DNA from: Syngnathus acus
Lineage: Eukaryota; Chordata; Actinopteri; Syngnathiformes; Syngnathidae
Length of the DNA: 64,000 bases
Assembly (NCBI RefSeq): GCF_901709675.1
Contig: NC_051105.1
Coordinates: forward strand, 13,998,604-14,062,603
Direction: 5' to 3'
Both the position numbers and the translations under genes were made by a program. The notes under the pieces were generated by a model, which saw only the letters and a program-made list of their open reading frames with translations, was not told the DNA's origin and did not search any database. Shown in pieces: positions 10,441-20,089 of this stretch; the first letter of the stretch is position 1; each line of letters starts with the position of its first letter.

Positions 10441-10770
10441 CCCGAAGACCCACTGTACAGAACCGTCACTGGGCAGATCAACAGCTTCAGTGACAGGCTG
10501 TTGACACCATCTTACTCCACAGAAAGGCTGAGGGGTTCATTCCTTCCCCATGCCGTGAGACTTTTTAACTCGTTGCGGGGGTTAGGGGCGCGTTCACAGT
10601 CATGACACTGTTTATTGTTTATTTATTTGACTATTTAATTATTAATTATTATTATTAACCTATTTATTTAATTTAATCAGATCTATTCTCTTTCTCTCTT
10701 TTGTTATTGTTTTTATCGTGTCTGATGATTATGTTGTCTATCTGTTTATTTATGTATTTAACTGCTGGCA
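10430..10770 (+). mobile_element. LINE 3' fragment (C-terminus and UTR)
   Basis: The + frame NPEDPLYRTVTG and TERLRGSFLPHAVRLFNSL resembles the extreme C-terminus of fish L2/CR1-like LINEs (a terminal PHAIRLFN-type motif). An AT-rich UTR with repeated tattta follows. It abuts the opposite-strand RT fragment, so two independent insertions or an inversion are possible. Confidence 0.5.
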
Positions 10771-10950
10771 ATTGAATTCCCCCCCGATGATCAACCCCCG
10801 ACCGACTGATCTACCTACCTAAAAGCTTTTCTTAAGTCTGAGAATATTAAAATATTATTTAATTTTTTGTCTCGGGCCACGTTGATGTTTCAATGTAATC
10901 TGTAAGTGCGTATACAGTTGAATCTTGAAACCATATTGATTATTACACAA

Positions 10951-11252
10951 TACAGTCAAACCTCTGCATAAGAATTTAATTCATTCCGGGACCTACTTCG
11001 TATGTTAAAATATTCGTATGTTGGATCAAATATTCCCATAAGAATACACTGTAATTCGTTTAATTCGTTCCACAGCCAAAAAAACAACGATAACTCCTTA
11101 ATACTGTGTAGCAATAAAAAACAGCAATAAATCAAATGCATTATATCAGAGAGATGTAAAAAGAAATAAATTACAAAGAGATAATCAATAAAAAGGGGTT
11201 TTTATTGTCACTGTACCTTAGAGACACAGAGATGTGTTTCGTAACTTACTGT
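10951..11252. mobile_element. MITE-like remnant (CAGTCAAACCTC end)
   Basis: It begins acagtcaaacctctgcataa, followed by repeated 'attcgttcc...' and 'cgtatgtt' segments typical of a fish DNA-transposon terminus. The right end is cut off by the Rex3 copy starting near 11253. Confidence 0.4.
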
Positions 11253-14200
11253 AACTCGAAGGCGAGCGTCTGGTGGCCGGGCCTTCGCCCATGGGGTCCG
11301 GCTGGGCACAGCCCGAAAAGGAAACGTGGATCCCCCTTTCCATGGGCTCACCACCTGTGGGAGGTGAGCAAAGAGGTCGGGTGCATTGTGAGCTGGGCAG
11401 CGGCCAAAGGCAGGGACCTTGGCGGTCCGATCCCCGGCTGCAGAAGCTGGCTCTTGGGACATGGAATGTCACCTCTCTGGCTGGAAAGGAGCCCGAGCTG
11501 GTGTGCGAGGCAGAAAAGTTCTGACGAGACATAGCTTGCCTCCACACACAGTTTGGGTTCCAGTACAAGCCATCTCGAGAGCGGCTGGACTCTCTTCCAC
11601 TCTGGAGTTGCCCACGGTGAGAGGCGTCGAGCAGGTGTGGGTATACTTATTGCCCCCCAGCTGGGCGCCTGCACATTGGGGTTCACCCCGGTGAACGAGA
11701 GGGTAGCCTCCCTCTGCCTTCGGGTGGGGGGATGGGTCCGGACTGTCGTTTGTGTCTATGCGCCAAACAGCAGCTCAGAGTACCCACCCTTCTTGGAGTC
11801 CTTGGAGGAAGTGCTGGAGAGCGCTCCTTCTGGGGACTCCATCGTTCTACTGGGTGACTTCAATGCTCACGCGGGGAATGACAGCGAGACCTGGAAGGGC
11901 GTGATTGGGAGGAACGGCCACCCCGATCTGAACCCGAGCAGTGTTCTGTTATTGGAATTCTGTGCTCGACACGGATTGTCAATAATGAACACCATGTTCA
12001 AGCATAAGGGTGTCCATGTGTGCACTTGGCACCAGGACACCCTAGGCTGCAGTTCGATGATCGACTTTGTAGTCGTGTCATGGGAATTGCGGCCGAAGGT
12101 TTTGGACACTTGGGTGTCACCACCTGGTGGTGGGTTGGCTCTGATGGTAGGGGAAGATGCCGGTCCGACCTGGCAGGCCCAAACGTACTGTGAGGGTCTG
12201 CTGGGAACGTCTGGCAGAATCTTCTGTCAGGAAGAGCTTCAACTCCCACCTCCGGCAGAGCTTTTCCCACATCCCGGAGGAGGCGTGGGATATTGAGTCA
12301 GAGTGGTCCATGTTCCACGCCTCCATTGTTGAGGCAGCTGACGGGAGCTGTGGCCGTAAGGTTGTTGGTGCCTGTCGTGGCGGCAATCCCCGAACCCGCT
12401 GATGGACACCGGCAGTAAGGGATGCCGTCAAGCTGAAGAAGGAGTCCTATCAGGCCATTTTGGCCTGCAGGACTCCGGAGGCAGCTGACAGGTACCGGAT
12501 GGCCAAACGGAACGCGGCTTCGGCCGTTGTTGAGGCAAAAACCCGGGCATAGGAGGACTTTGGCGAGGCCATGGAGAATGACTTCTGGACGGCTTCGAGG
12601 AAATTCTGGTCCACCACCCGCCGTCTCAGGAGGGGGAAGCAGTGCACCGTCAACACTGTTTACAGTGGAGATGGCGTGCTGCTGACCTCGACTCGGGACG
12701 TCGTGAGTCGGTGGGGAGAATACTTCGAAGACCTCCTCAATTCCACCTACATGCCTTCCATTGCGGAAGCAGGGCCTGGAGACTCTGAGGCGGACTCTCC
12801 AATCTCTGGGGTCGAAGTCACTGAGGTAGTTAAAAAACTCCTCGGTGGCAGGGCCCCAAGGGCGGATGAGATCCGCCCGGAGTTCTTAAAGGCTCTGGAT
12901 GTTGTGGGGCTGTCATGGCTGACACGCCTCTACAATATTGCGTGGACATCGGGGACAGTGCCTCTGGATTGGCAGACTGGGGTGGTGGTTCCCCTCTTTA
13001 AGAACACCCTCCGTTCCAATTACAGGGGAATCACACTCCTCAGCCTCGCTGGTAAGGTCTATTCAGGGGTGCTGGAGAGGAGGGTCCGTCAGGAGGTCGA
13101 ACCTCGGATTCAGGAGGAGCAGTTTGGCTTTCGTCCTGGCCGTGGAACAGTGGACCAGCTCTACACCCTCGGCAGGATCCTCGAGGGGGCATGGGAGTTC
13201 GCTCAACCAGTCCACATGTTTTGTGGACCTGGAGAAGGCTTTCGACCGTGCCCCTGGGGGGTTCTGTGGAGGGTGCTTCGGGAGTACGGGTTGCAGAGCT
13301 AACTGATAAGGGCGGTTCGGTCCCTGTATCACCGATGCCAGAGTTTGGTCCGCATTTCCGGCGGTAAGTCGGATTCGTTCCCAGTGAGGGTTGGACTCCA
13401 CCAAGGCTGCCCTTTGCCACCGATTTTGTTCATATTTTTTATGGACAGAATTTCTAGGCGCAGCCGAGGCGTTGAGGGTGTCCGGTTTGGGGACCTCAGC
13501 ATCGCGCCGGTTTGGGGACCTCAGCATCGCGTCTCTGCGTTTTGCAGACGACGTGGTGCTGTTGGCTTCTTCAAGCCGTGATCTCCGGCTCTCACTGGAG
13601 CGGTTCGCAGTGTGAAGCAGTCGGGATGAGGGTCAGCACCTCCAAATCCGAGTCCATGGTTCTCGGTCGGAAAAGGGTGGAATGCCCTCTCAGGATCCGG
13701 GATGAGATCCTGCCCCAAGTGGAGGAGTTCAAGTATCTTGGAGTCTTGTTCACGAGTGAGGGCAGGATGGAGCGCGAGATCGACAGGCGGATCGGTGCAG
13801 CATCGGCAGTAATGCGGACTCTGTATCAGTCCGTCGTGGTGAATAGAGAGCTGAGCCAAAAGGCAAAGCTCTCAATTTACCGGTCGATCTACGCTCCTAC
13901 CCTCACCTATGGTCACGAGCTATGGGTCGTGACCGAAAGAACGAGATCCCGGATACAAGCGGCCGAAATGAGTTTCCTCCGCAGGGTGTCCGGGCTCTCC
14001 CTTAGAGATAGGGTGAGAAGCTCGGTCATCCGGGAGAGACTCGGAGTAGAGCCGCTGCTCCTCCACGTTGAGAGGAGCCAGGTGAGGTGGCTCGGGCATC
14101 TCATCAGGATGCCTCCTGGACGCTTTGCTGGGGAGGTGTTCAAGGGCATGTCCCACCGGTAGGAGACCCGTGGACGACCCAGGACGCGCTCGAGAGACTA

Positions 14201-14352
14201 TGTCTCTCTGCTGGCCTGGGAACGCCATGGGATCCCCCGGGATGAACTGGATGAAGTGGCTGGGGAGAGGGAAGTCTGGGAGTCCCTCCTAAAGCTGCTG
14301 CCCCCGCGACCCGACCCTGGATAAGCGGAAGAAAATGGATGGATGGATGGAT
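11253..14352 (+). mobile_element. Rex3 (RTE-type LINE) copy A, 5'-truncated
   Basis: It begins within the Rex3 leader (ctggtggccgggccttcgcc) and ends ggataagcggaagaaaatgg with a short GGAT tail. The conserved segments targeted by published Rex3 primers, as I recall them, occur near 12970 and 13410. It sits in the first large itgb2 intron. Compared with copy B at 27635 it lacks roughly 200 bp of the 5' end but retains the 3' end. Confidence 0.9.
11430..14325 (+). pseudogene. Rex3 endonuclease/reverse transcriptase pseudogene (copy A)
   Basis: The single ORF of Rex3 is visible in pieces. Endonuclease: [19 protein letters not shown] near 11445, [14 protein letters not shown] near 11745, [16 protein letters not shown] near 11850, [10 protein letters not shown] near 12050. 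Reverse transcriptase: APRADEIRPEFLKALD near 12860, GFRPGRGTVDQLYTL near 13130, LRFADDVVLL near 13535. C-terminal region: YLGVLFTSEGRMEREIDRR near 13735 and MSFLRRVSGLSLRDRVRSS near 13970. Breaks include a frame change near 12120, a TGA at about 12403, a TAG at about 12550, a frame change near 13230, and a tandem duplication of 25 bp at 13484-13533 just before the YADD-equivalent box. It is not active. Confidence 0.9.
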
Positions 14353-14355
14353 GGA
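14333..14355 (+). repeat. (GGAT)n tail of Rex3 copy A
   Basis: About five GGAT units directly follow the LINE 3' end. This is the normal Rex3/RTE tail. Confidence 0.9.
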
Positions 14356-14764
14356 CTTTCTATTGTATTCATTTTTTTTAATCCAACTTGCATAACATTA
14401 ACTTAAAACCGACTTAGCTTGTTTATTTTTTATATTTTTTTCTTTACATCTTTGATTACATTCCAAAATGTATTGTTATACTGCTTGTTCGGTTGTAAAG
14501 AACTTATAATATTCCTTCTTTTCTTTTCTCAAGAGATTAACCATATTTCAATCTTCATATCTTGCAGAGAATTTTTCAGAACTATCCTTTAAGAATTGTT
14601 TTCATAGGTTGGTTTGTCTGCATGACACACAAAAGAGCTGCTCTCTTTTTTACTAATGTCTTTGCCCAAAGCTTTGATTAAGGGGCATTGTTTATCATAG
14701 AGCTGAAGCAATGTTTTCAGAAAACATTCCTAATAGAGTTTTCCCCACTCTACCTTTTATACAA
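14356..14764 (+). other. itgb2 intron, nothing recognised
   Basis: AT-rich intron DNA without a recognisable element. Confidence 0.4.
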
Positions 14765-15113
14765 GAACCACACATTTTACACTTGGAACCAGAGAAAGCC
14801 ATCATCACCCTGTGTGGTACAGAGGTGCTTGAAAGCAGTCTGACTTTAATCTCTTTTGAGGAACTATTTATTGAGAGAAAGCTGGTGTGGAGGTGAGAGG
14901 TAACAGGTCATCTCTGCAAATTGGTTTCGTCAGTGAAGAGGGTCTTATCTCTTTGGTTTACAAAGTTGTGTAAACAGATACTGGTGGAGCATCTTTAGAC
15001 AACAAGCTAAGCAAGAACGTTTGCACAACCTTGGAGAGTTTCAACAACTCAAGGGAATGTGGAAAGTTTCAACAGTTAATGATTTTAGTTTAACATTTCA
15101 ACATAATCATACG
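14765..15113 (-). mobile_element. Partial LTR of the TGTTAGGG...CTCTAACA family
   Basis: It matches the LTR at 22209-22654 through shared segments gaaagccatcatcaccctgtg, tacagaggtgcttgaaagc and catttcaacataatcatacg. The poly(A) signal reads on the minus strand (tatttattgag at about 14866). Both LTR ends are missing or eroded, so no target duplication can be assigned. Confidence 0.7.
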
Positions 15114-15359
15114 ATCCCCTGCCTGCCACCGCCTTCTTGCCTGCTTGGAGTAGTCGCGAGAGAGGCGGAGAGGGAGGGGTAGGGCGAGAGGAAAGGGCTG
15201 CTCTTCTAACACGCACGCACGAAGAATGAACAAAAGAACCCCAACCCGACACGACTCAGCAGCAAATTGACATCACGTGACAATAAGGCCGCCCCATGCC
15301 CACCGAACAAATTTGAGATGGAACGGATTGAGCTAGAAAATTGGTGGGTTTTTTTTTTT
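15114..15359 (+). other. itgb2 intron, GC-rich unassigned piece
   Basis: It includes cgcgagagaggcggagagg and a poly-T run. No element was recognised. Confidence 0.35.
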
Positions 15360-16556
15360 CTTGAGGGCGCTCGTGCGCCCCCACGTAGATTGCGCCCTGA
15401 CTACCCCAACTACTAGTTCATCTCTCTCTCCGGCCACACATCCATCCTCTCCCCAGTTACACAGGGGGTCCCCCAAGGCTCAGTTCTTGGCCCCCGCCTA
15501 TTCATCTGTTACCTCTTTCCCCTTGGTAATGTCATCCGCAAACTCAATCTGGACTTGCACTGCTACGCTGATGACACCCAGATCTCTATACGCACCACAC
15601 CACACCAAGCCAAAACCCTCCCCTCACCCACTTTGAAACCTGCATCTCTACAATAAAAACATGGCTGACCCACAACTTTCTCAAACTCAACAGTGACAAA
15701 ACAGAGCTCCTCCTCATAGGCACTAAATCCTCCCTTAATAAAACTGGATCCATCACGCTCACCATTGACTCCTCAAGCATCACTCCCTCCCCTCTTGCAC
15801 GCAACCTTGGCATTATTTTCGACCCTACACTGTCCTTCCACCCTCATGTTAGCTCAGTTGTTAAGACCTCCTACTTCCACCTCCGACGCATCGCCAAAAT
15901 CCGGCACTGCCTCTCTCTCCCTGCCGCTGAATCCCTCATCCACGCCTTCATCTCATCCCGGCTTGACTACTGCAACACCCTTCTCACTGGAATCACTGCT
16001 CACTCACTCTGTAGACTTCAACTAGTCCAAAACTCTGCTGCCCGCCTCCTTACCCACACCCGGTCCTGTGAACACATCACTCCTGTTCTCCACTCTCTTC
16101 ACTGGCTCCCCATTAAGGAGAGTATCATCTTCAATACTCCTCCTCACCTTCAAAGCCCTTCACCACCTGGCTCCCACTTACCTATCCGACCTCCTTGTCC
16201 CCTACCGCCCCAACTGTCCCCTCCGATCCTCCAATACTTCACATCCGACAGTCCCAAAATCTAAACTCAAATCCTTCGGCGACAGAGCCTTCTCCTGCAC
16301 ATCACCCCGACTCTGGAACTCTCTCCCTCAGTCTGTCTGTGACTCACCCACACTCCCCATATTTAAGTCCCGTCTAAAAACGTACCTCTTCTCTCAAGCC
16401 TATGCCCTCCCCTACCCATAACTGGTTTCCTCTTCTTAACTTTATCCCATTGTCTCTTCCCCGTCCCCCTCCCCTCCTGTATATCTTTGCCTTGTTCCCT
16501 GTAAGCGCCTTTGGGTTTTTGAAAAGCGCTATAACAATTTAATGAATTATTATTAT
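15360..16556 (+). mobile_element. L2-like LINE, 5'-truncated, ending next to the splice acceptor
   Basis: RT motifs are visible in several frames: a [10 protein letters not shown]-equivalent near 15460, CYADDTQIS near 15560, LNSDKTELLLIGT near 15690, SRLDYCNTLLTGI near 15960, and HITPVLHSLHWLP near 16075. The 3' end is the L2-type ctttgggtttttgaaaagcg followed by an ATTATTAT tail. The frame is broken at about 15640 and 16120. The tail ends about 15 bp before the AG acceptor of the transmembrane exon of itgb2, so the LINE supplies the sequence where the branch point would normally lie. Confidence 0.85.
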
Positions 16557-16570
16557 ATGCTTTGCTCCAG

Positions 16571-16737
16571 ACTGTCCAGAACCACCCAGTGTTGCGGCTA
16601 TCATCGGAGGTTCGATTGCATCCGTGGCTCTCATTGGCATCTTCTTGTTAATGCTGATTAAGTTGCTTATCTACGTGAAGGACCTGAAAGAGTTCAGGAA
16701 GTTTGAAAATGAAAAAAAGAAATCCAAATGGGCAGAG
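16571..16737 (+). CDS. itgb2: integrin beta-2-like exon: transmembrane helix and membrane-proximal tail
   Basis: The exon completes the split codon from 7450 and encodes DCPEPPSVAAIIGG, a hydrophobic helix of about 23 residues (SIASVALIGIFLLMLIKLL) and the membrane-proximal tail DLKEFRKFENEKKKSKW. The K-x-D-x-x-E-F-x-x-F pattern is the integrin beta juxtamembrane segment that contacts the alpha tail and talin. The acceptor AG is at 16569-16570 and the donor GTAAGA at 16738. The length is 167 nt and the exon leaves in phase 0. The pyrimidine tract in front is short (tatatgctttgctccag) because an L2-like LINE tail abuts it. Confidence 0.88.
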
Positions 16738-17061
16738 GTAAGACAGTTTGATTTAAATTTTACATTACATTGAATGTTTTGGTAATTTGACAGTTGCACT
16801 ATGTGATTTAAATATCATTTCAACAAAACTTACCATATTTTCCCGTTTATTAGACGCGGAAAAAAGTCTTAGATTTTCTTCAAAATGTGCGGCGCGCCCT
16901 ATCATGCAGTGGTCCCTATGTGTGTTGTTGTAAGGCGGACGTATTAGAGCGCCATGAGAACATTAAAGGGGGAAGTGTGGGCGGGGGAAGTGTGGGGGTG
17001 GATTGTAGAAAAAAGAACAGGTACATGCGTCATGCAAAACATCGTTATGACAACAGTGAAA

Positions 17062-18259
17062 ATGGCAAAGAGACACGCTTATCAAGCACAGTTCAAACTG
17101 AAGGCCATCAGTTGGATTATGTTTGTTATGTCTTCATTTGTGATAGCCATAGTATTCTTTTGTTCAGACAAGTTGCAAGGTCTTACCTTAGTAGCTTTTC
17201 CTGACAGTTTCGGCAGTAACTTCCGCCTTCATCAGAGAGTGAAGGCCATCAGCTACGCGGAGGAGCATGGAAAGCAGCAACGCGAGCAGAAGAAATAGAA
17301 ATTAAACATTTTCAAGGAGGTTTGTCTTGGTACTTTCGTTTCATGAAACGGTGCCATTTTTCCATCCGGACCAGGACTACGTTGGCGCAGCAACTTCCAG
17401 CGGATTATAATGAAAAGCTTTCTTTCGCTCCTACTGCAGCAAACGCATCGCCGACAAACACATCCAGCCCAGCCACATTACCAACATGGACGAGGTGCCG
17501 CTCACTTTCGACATCCCGGTGAATCACACTGTGGAGAAGAAAGGGACCAAGACGATGGCGATACGCACAACGGGATACGAAAAGTCTTCTTTTACTGTTG
17601 TGCTTGGCTGCCATGCTAATGGACAGAAACTGCCGCCTATGGTGATTTTTAAGAGAAAGACTTTGCCTAAAGAGAGGTTTCCAGCAGGAGTCCTCATTAA
17701 GGCAAATGAAAAGGGCTGGATGGATGAGGAAATGATGACTGAGTGGCTGAGGGAGGGGTATGTAAGGAGACCAGGTGTTTTTTTCCACGCATCACCATCG
17801 CTGTTGATCTGTGACTCTATGCGTGCCCATCTCACAGCCGATGTGAAAAAACAAGTGAAGCAAATGAACGCCGAACTTGTTGTCATTCCGGCAGGCACGA
17901 CAAAACAACTCCAACCGCAGGATATCGGTGTGAACCGGCTGCTCAAAGTAAAGGTGCGAGCGACGTGGGAGCAATGGATGACCGATGGATAACCGACAGA
18001 GAGCATAGTTTCACTGAGTGGAAGGCAGCGCCGGGCGAGTTACGCCACAATTTGCGAATGGATTGTCGATGCTTGGGCTAACATGTCTGCTGGCACTGTT
18101 GTTCGAGCGTTCGTAAAAGCCGGCATCATATCCGAGGAACCACACGGCACGGAAAGTAACTCTGACAGTGAAGAAAGTGAACCTGGCATGTCTGTTGGAG
18201 ATTTAGCGCTGCTGTTCAATTCGGAAACAGAGGACGAGGACTTCGATGGGTTTAATTGA
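17062..18259 (+). pseudogene. pogo/Tigger-like transposase pseudogene
   Basis: The N-terminal helix-turn-helix starts MAKRHAYQAQFKLKAI (17062). A DDE/DDD catalytic domain follows, with acidic residues in NMDEVPLTFD (17484), LLICDSMRAHLT (17795) and KQLQPQDIGVN (17905). It ends in an acidic tail EDEDFDGFN with TGA at 18257-18259. Pogo-type transposases cut and paste elements at TA. It is broken by a 128-bp insertion (17112-17239), a frameshift near 17275, a TAA at 17990-17992 beside a small duplication, and a frame change near 18025. D-D-D spacing and the tail are seen directly; the Tigger label rests on family knowledge. Confidence 0.87.
17112..17239. mobile_element. 128-bp insertion with 13-bp target duplication
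   Basis: It is flanked by tgaaggccatcag at 17099-17111 and 17240-17252. Removing one flank and the insert restores the transposase reading frame across that point. The 3' part of the insert (cttccgccttcatcagag) closely resembles the repeat at 63864-63881. The length of the duplication suggests a retroposed fragment. Confidence 0.75.
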
Positions 18260-18340
18260 TGACCATTACCGGTAATGAAAATGTGAATACCAAACTCAGT
18301 TTTGCTCCCGCTTCATTTTTAAATACGCACACTTGTATGC

Positions 18341-18343
<3 letters not shown>

Positions 18344-18415
<72 letters not shown>

Positions 18416-18424
18416 CGTGCGTGC
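18344..18424. repeat. (GT)n microsatellite
   Basis: About 35 GT units followed by GTGC variants. The preceding text gctcccgcttcatttttaaa recurs at 18600 before another GT tract. Confidence 0.95.
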
Positions 18425-18519
18425 GTGCGTGTGGTTGTTGTTGTGGTTGCCACGAGACTGTTAAAGAGGGAAGTGTGGGCGTGGATTTGCCGTGCACCCC
18501 GTGTGGGGGTGTGGGGGTG

Positions 18520-18599
18520 AAGACAGGTCAAGTTTGGTTAATTATTACAGGTTACATTCCAACATAATCATAGGACCAAACTAATCTATCAACCCTAAC
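18520..18599 (-). mobile_element. Terminal fragment of the TGTTAGGG LTR family
   Basis: attacaggttacattccaac, then ataatcatagg and caaccctaaca, match the terminal 80 bp of the LTRs at 52818-53245 and 22209-22654. Confidence 0.6.
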
Positions 18600-18688
18600 A
18601 GCTCCCGCTTCATTTTTAAATACGCACGCGTATACGTTGCCATGAGAACGTTAAAGGGGGAGGTGTGGGCGTGGAGTTGTAGTGCGCC

Positions 18689-18689
<1 letters not shown>

Positions 18690-18758
<69 letters not shown>
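18690..18758. repeat. (GT)n microsatellite
   Basis: About 34 GT units immediately before a LINE ORF1-like segment. Confidence 0.95.
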
Positions 18759-18759
<1 letters not shown>

Positions 18760-18763
18760 TAGC

Positions 18764-19290
18764 GATGGGGCCAAAAAAGGATCAGGGAACGGCCGATGCT
18801 ATCGAAGAAATTAAAAATCAACTGAAAACTCTGGGAACTCTGGAAAAAAAAATCAGCAGAGAACTCTGGACATTCTTCAAGAGACTGGAGGGGAGATCAG
18901 AGACATTAAGAGGAGTATAATGGAAACTCGATTGATTGGATTAGAAACCAAGATGGAAGAAATTGCACTTCTCGAATGCCATGAAAGACCATCTGATAAA
19001 AATTCTCACTAGCAGAGTAGAAGATATCGACCAACAATATAAAATTAATGATGCTGGCCAAGGCAAATGTGGATTTCTGTCGACTTCTTCCCAAACGGGG
19101 GCAACTGGAGTTAGGGTGAGTGAAAATCGTGTGGTACTACTGAGATTTATAAATATCAAGCACAAAGTTGCTCTACTGAAACAGGGAAAGCCTCCTGTTC
19201 ATCCGATCCTCCATGCATCCCGCAAGCTTGTCGGCAGTTTCCGCGCTCACATCTCTGGGGCACAGGTGAATTTCAAATGTGGAATATTCT
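18764..19290 (+). pseudogene. Possible L1/Tx1-type LINE ORF1 relic
   Basis: A frame starts MGPKKDQGTADAIEEIK and is rich in charged helical residues, resembling the coiled-coil start of L1-like ORF1 proteins. Further on, RVVLLRFINIKHKVALLKQ is similar to the RNA-recognition-like segment of those proteins. At least two frame changes occur between them. No ORF2 is adjacent. The identification is tentative. Confidence 0.4.
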
Positions 19291-19321
19291 AAGAATATCA
19301 TTGCTGTTCTGCATTCTGAAC

Positions 19322-19405
19322 CCACTTAGCCAACTGCCTACTGCCCGATGACTGCTGGGATAGGCTCCAACACGCGGTATAGAAAGCGGTATAGAAAATG
19401 GATGG
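19322..19405 (+). repeat. 3' fragment of the GGATGG-tailed SINE
   Basis: It contains ctactgcccgatgactgctg, ggataggctccaacacgc and tagaaaatggatgg, as in the copies at 9893 and 35752. Confidence 0.7.
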
Positions 19406-19449
19406 AATATATCTTAATACAAATTTTCATCAAATACAGTGATTTGCCA

Positions 19450-19529
19450 CCAGTGTTCCCTCTAATTTTTCAAGTGTTTGTGCAAACACACAAGCTCCCT
19501 GTGCACACTGTGGACCACTGTGTGCAACA
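19450..19529. mobile_element. Fragment of the CAATGTTCCCTCTAA MITE
   Basis: agtgttccctctaattttt matches an end of the hAT MITE at 46723-46968. The rest is a diverged or chimeric sequence containing cactgtggaccactgtgtgc, which recurs at 20007. Confidence 0.45.
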
Positions 19530-19916
19530 TGTCAGGGTTTTCCAAACTATCTTGATCGTATGATTATGTTGGAATGTAACCAGTAATAAATAACCTAGCT
19601 AGATTAGCTTTATGCTTATGTTGGAATGTAACCTGTAATAAATAACCTAGCTTGTCCCATCCTACACAACGTCGTAAAACACCCCCTGCTATGCTTTGAC
19701 TAGAGGTCAAGGGCTTTCTCTTCTCTATCCAGTCCACTGTCACCCCCACCCTGTTTCTCTTAATAAAAATGCTCTTGCAAGAGGCCAGAGTCAGACCTCA
19801 TTCGATCGCTGTACGCACAAGCGAGGAATGACTCTCCACCTGCAGGTGTCTAAAAGGACTTAATTGTCTCCCGTGTGGTTCTTGCAAAATAAGTTAGAGT
19901 GAGCACCACTCTAACA
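19530..19916 (+). mobile_element. Solo LTR (TGTYAGGG...CTCTAACA family), sense
   Basis: It begins TGTCAGGGTTTT and ends CACCACTCTAACA, flanked by caaca at 19525-19529 and 19917-19921 (5-bp duplication). The poly(A) signal AATAAA is at about 19765. Internally, a segment of about 46 bp beginning ttatgttggaatgtaac is tandemly duplicated (about 19565 and 19616). It is the same family as LTRs at 14765, 18520, 22209 and 52818, which lie in the opposite orientation. Confidence 0.82.
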
Positions 19917-19923
19917 CAACACC

Positions 19924-19925
19924 AG

Positions 19926-19996
<71 letters not shown>

Positions 19997-20060
19997 CCTC
20001 CCTCCCTGTGGACCACTGTGTGCAACACCAGATCCCTCCCTCCCTCCCTCACTCACTCAC
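19924..20060. repeat. (AATC)n then (CCCT)n/(ACTC)n microsatellites
   Basis: About 18 AATC units, then CCCT and ACTC runs with the gtggaccactgtgtgcaac phrase between them. Confidence 0.95.
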
Positions 20061-20089
20061 TCACTCAGCATCCTCCAGTCCTTCCACAC

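Larger units (their letters stand above)
16834..18265 (+). mobile_element. pogo/Tigger-like DNA transposon in itgb2 intron
   Basis: The left end is recognisable as ccatattttcccgtttatta followed by gacgcgg. The right end is obscured by GT microsatellites and duplicated UTR pieces (18304-18760). A phrase gagaac(a/g)ttaaagggggaag from its leader (16956) is repeated near 18455 and 18646, so the right flank contains rearranged copies of the same element. It holds one transposase pseudogene. Confidence 0.7.

Noticed and set aside
11208-11694. Overlapping minus-strand frames over Rex3
   Set aside because: Shadows of the GC-rich Rex3 reading frame; they recur over the other copies (27752-28294, 29911-30294).
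18252-18567. Frames rich in VCVCVC or HTHTHT
   Set aside because: Translation of GT microsatellites (also at 18690-18758 and 22991-23105).
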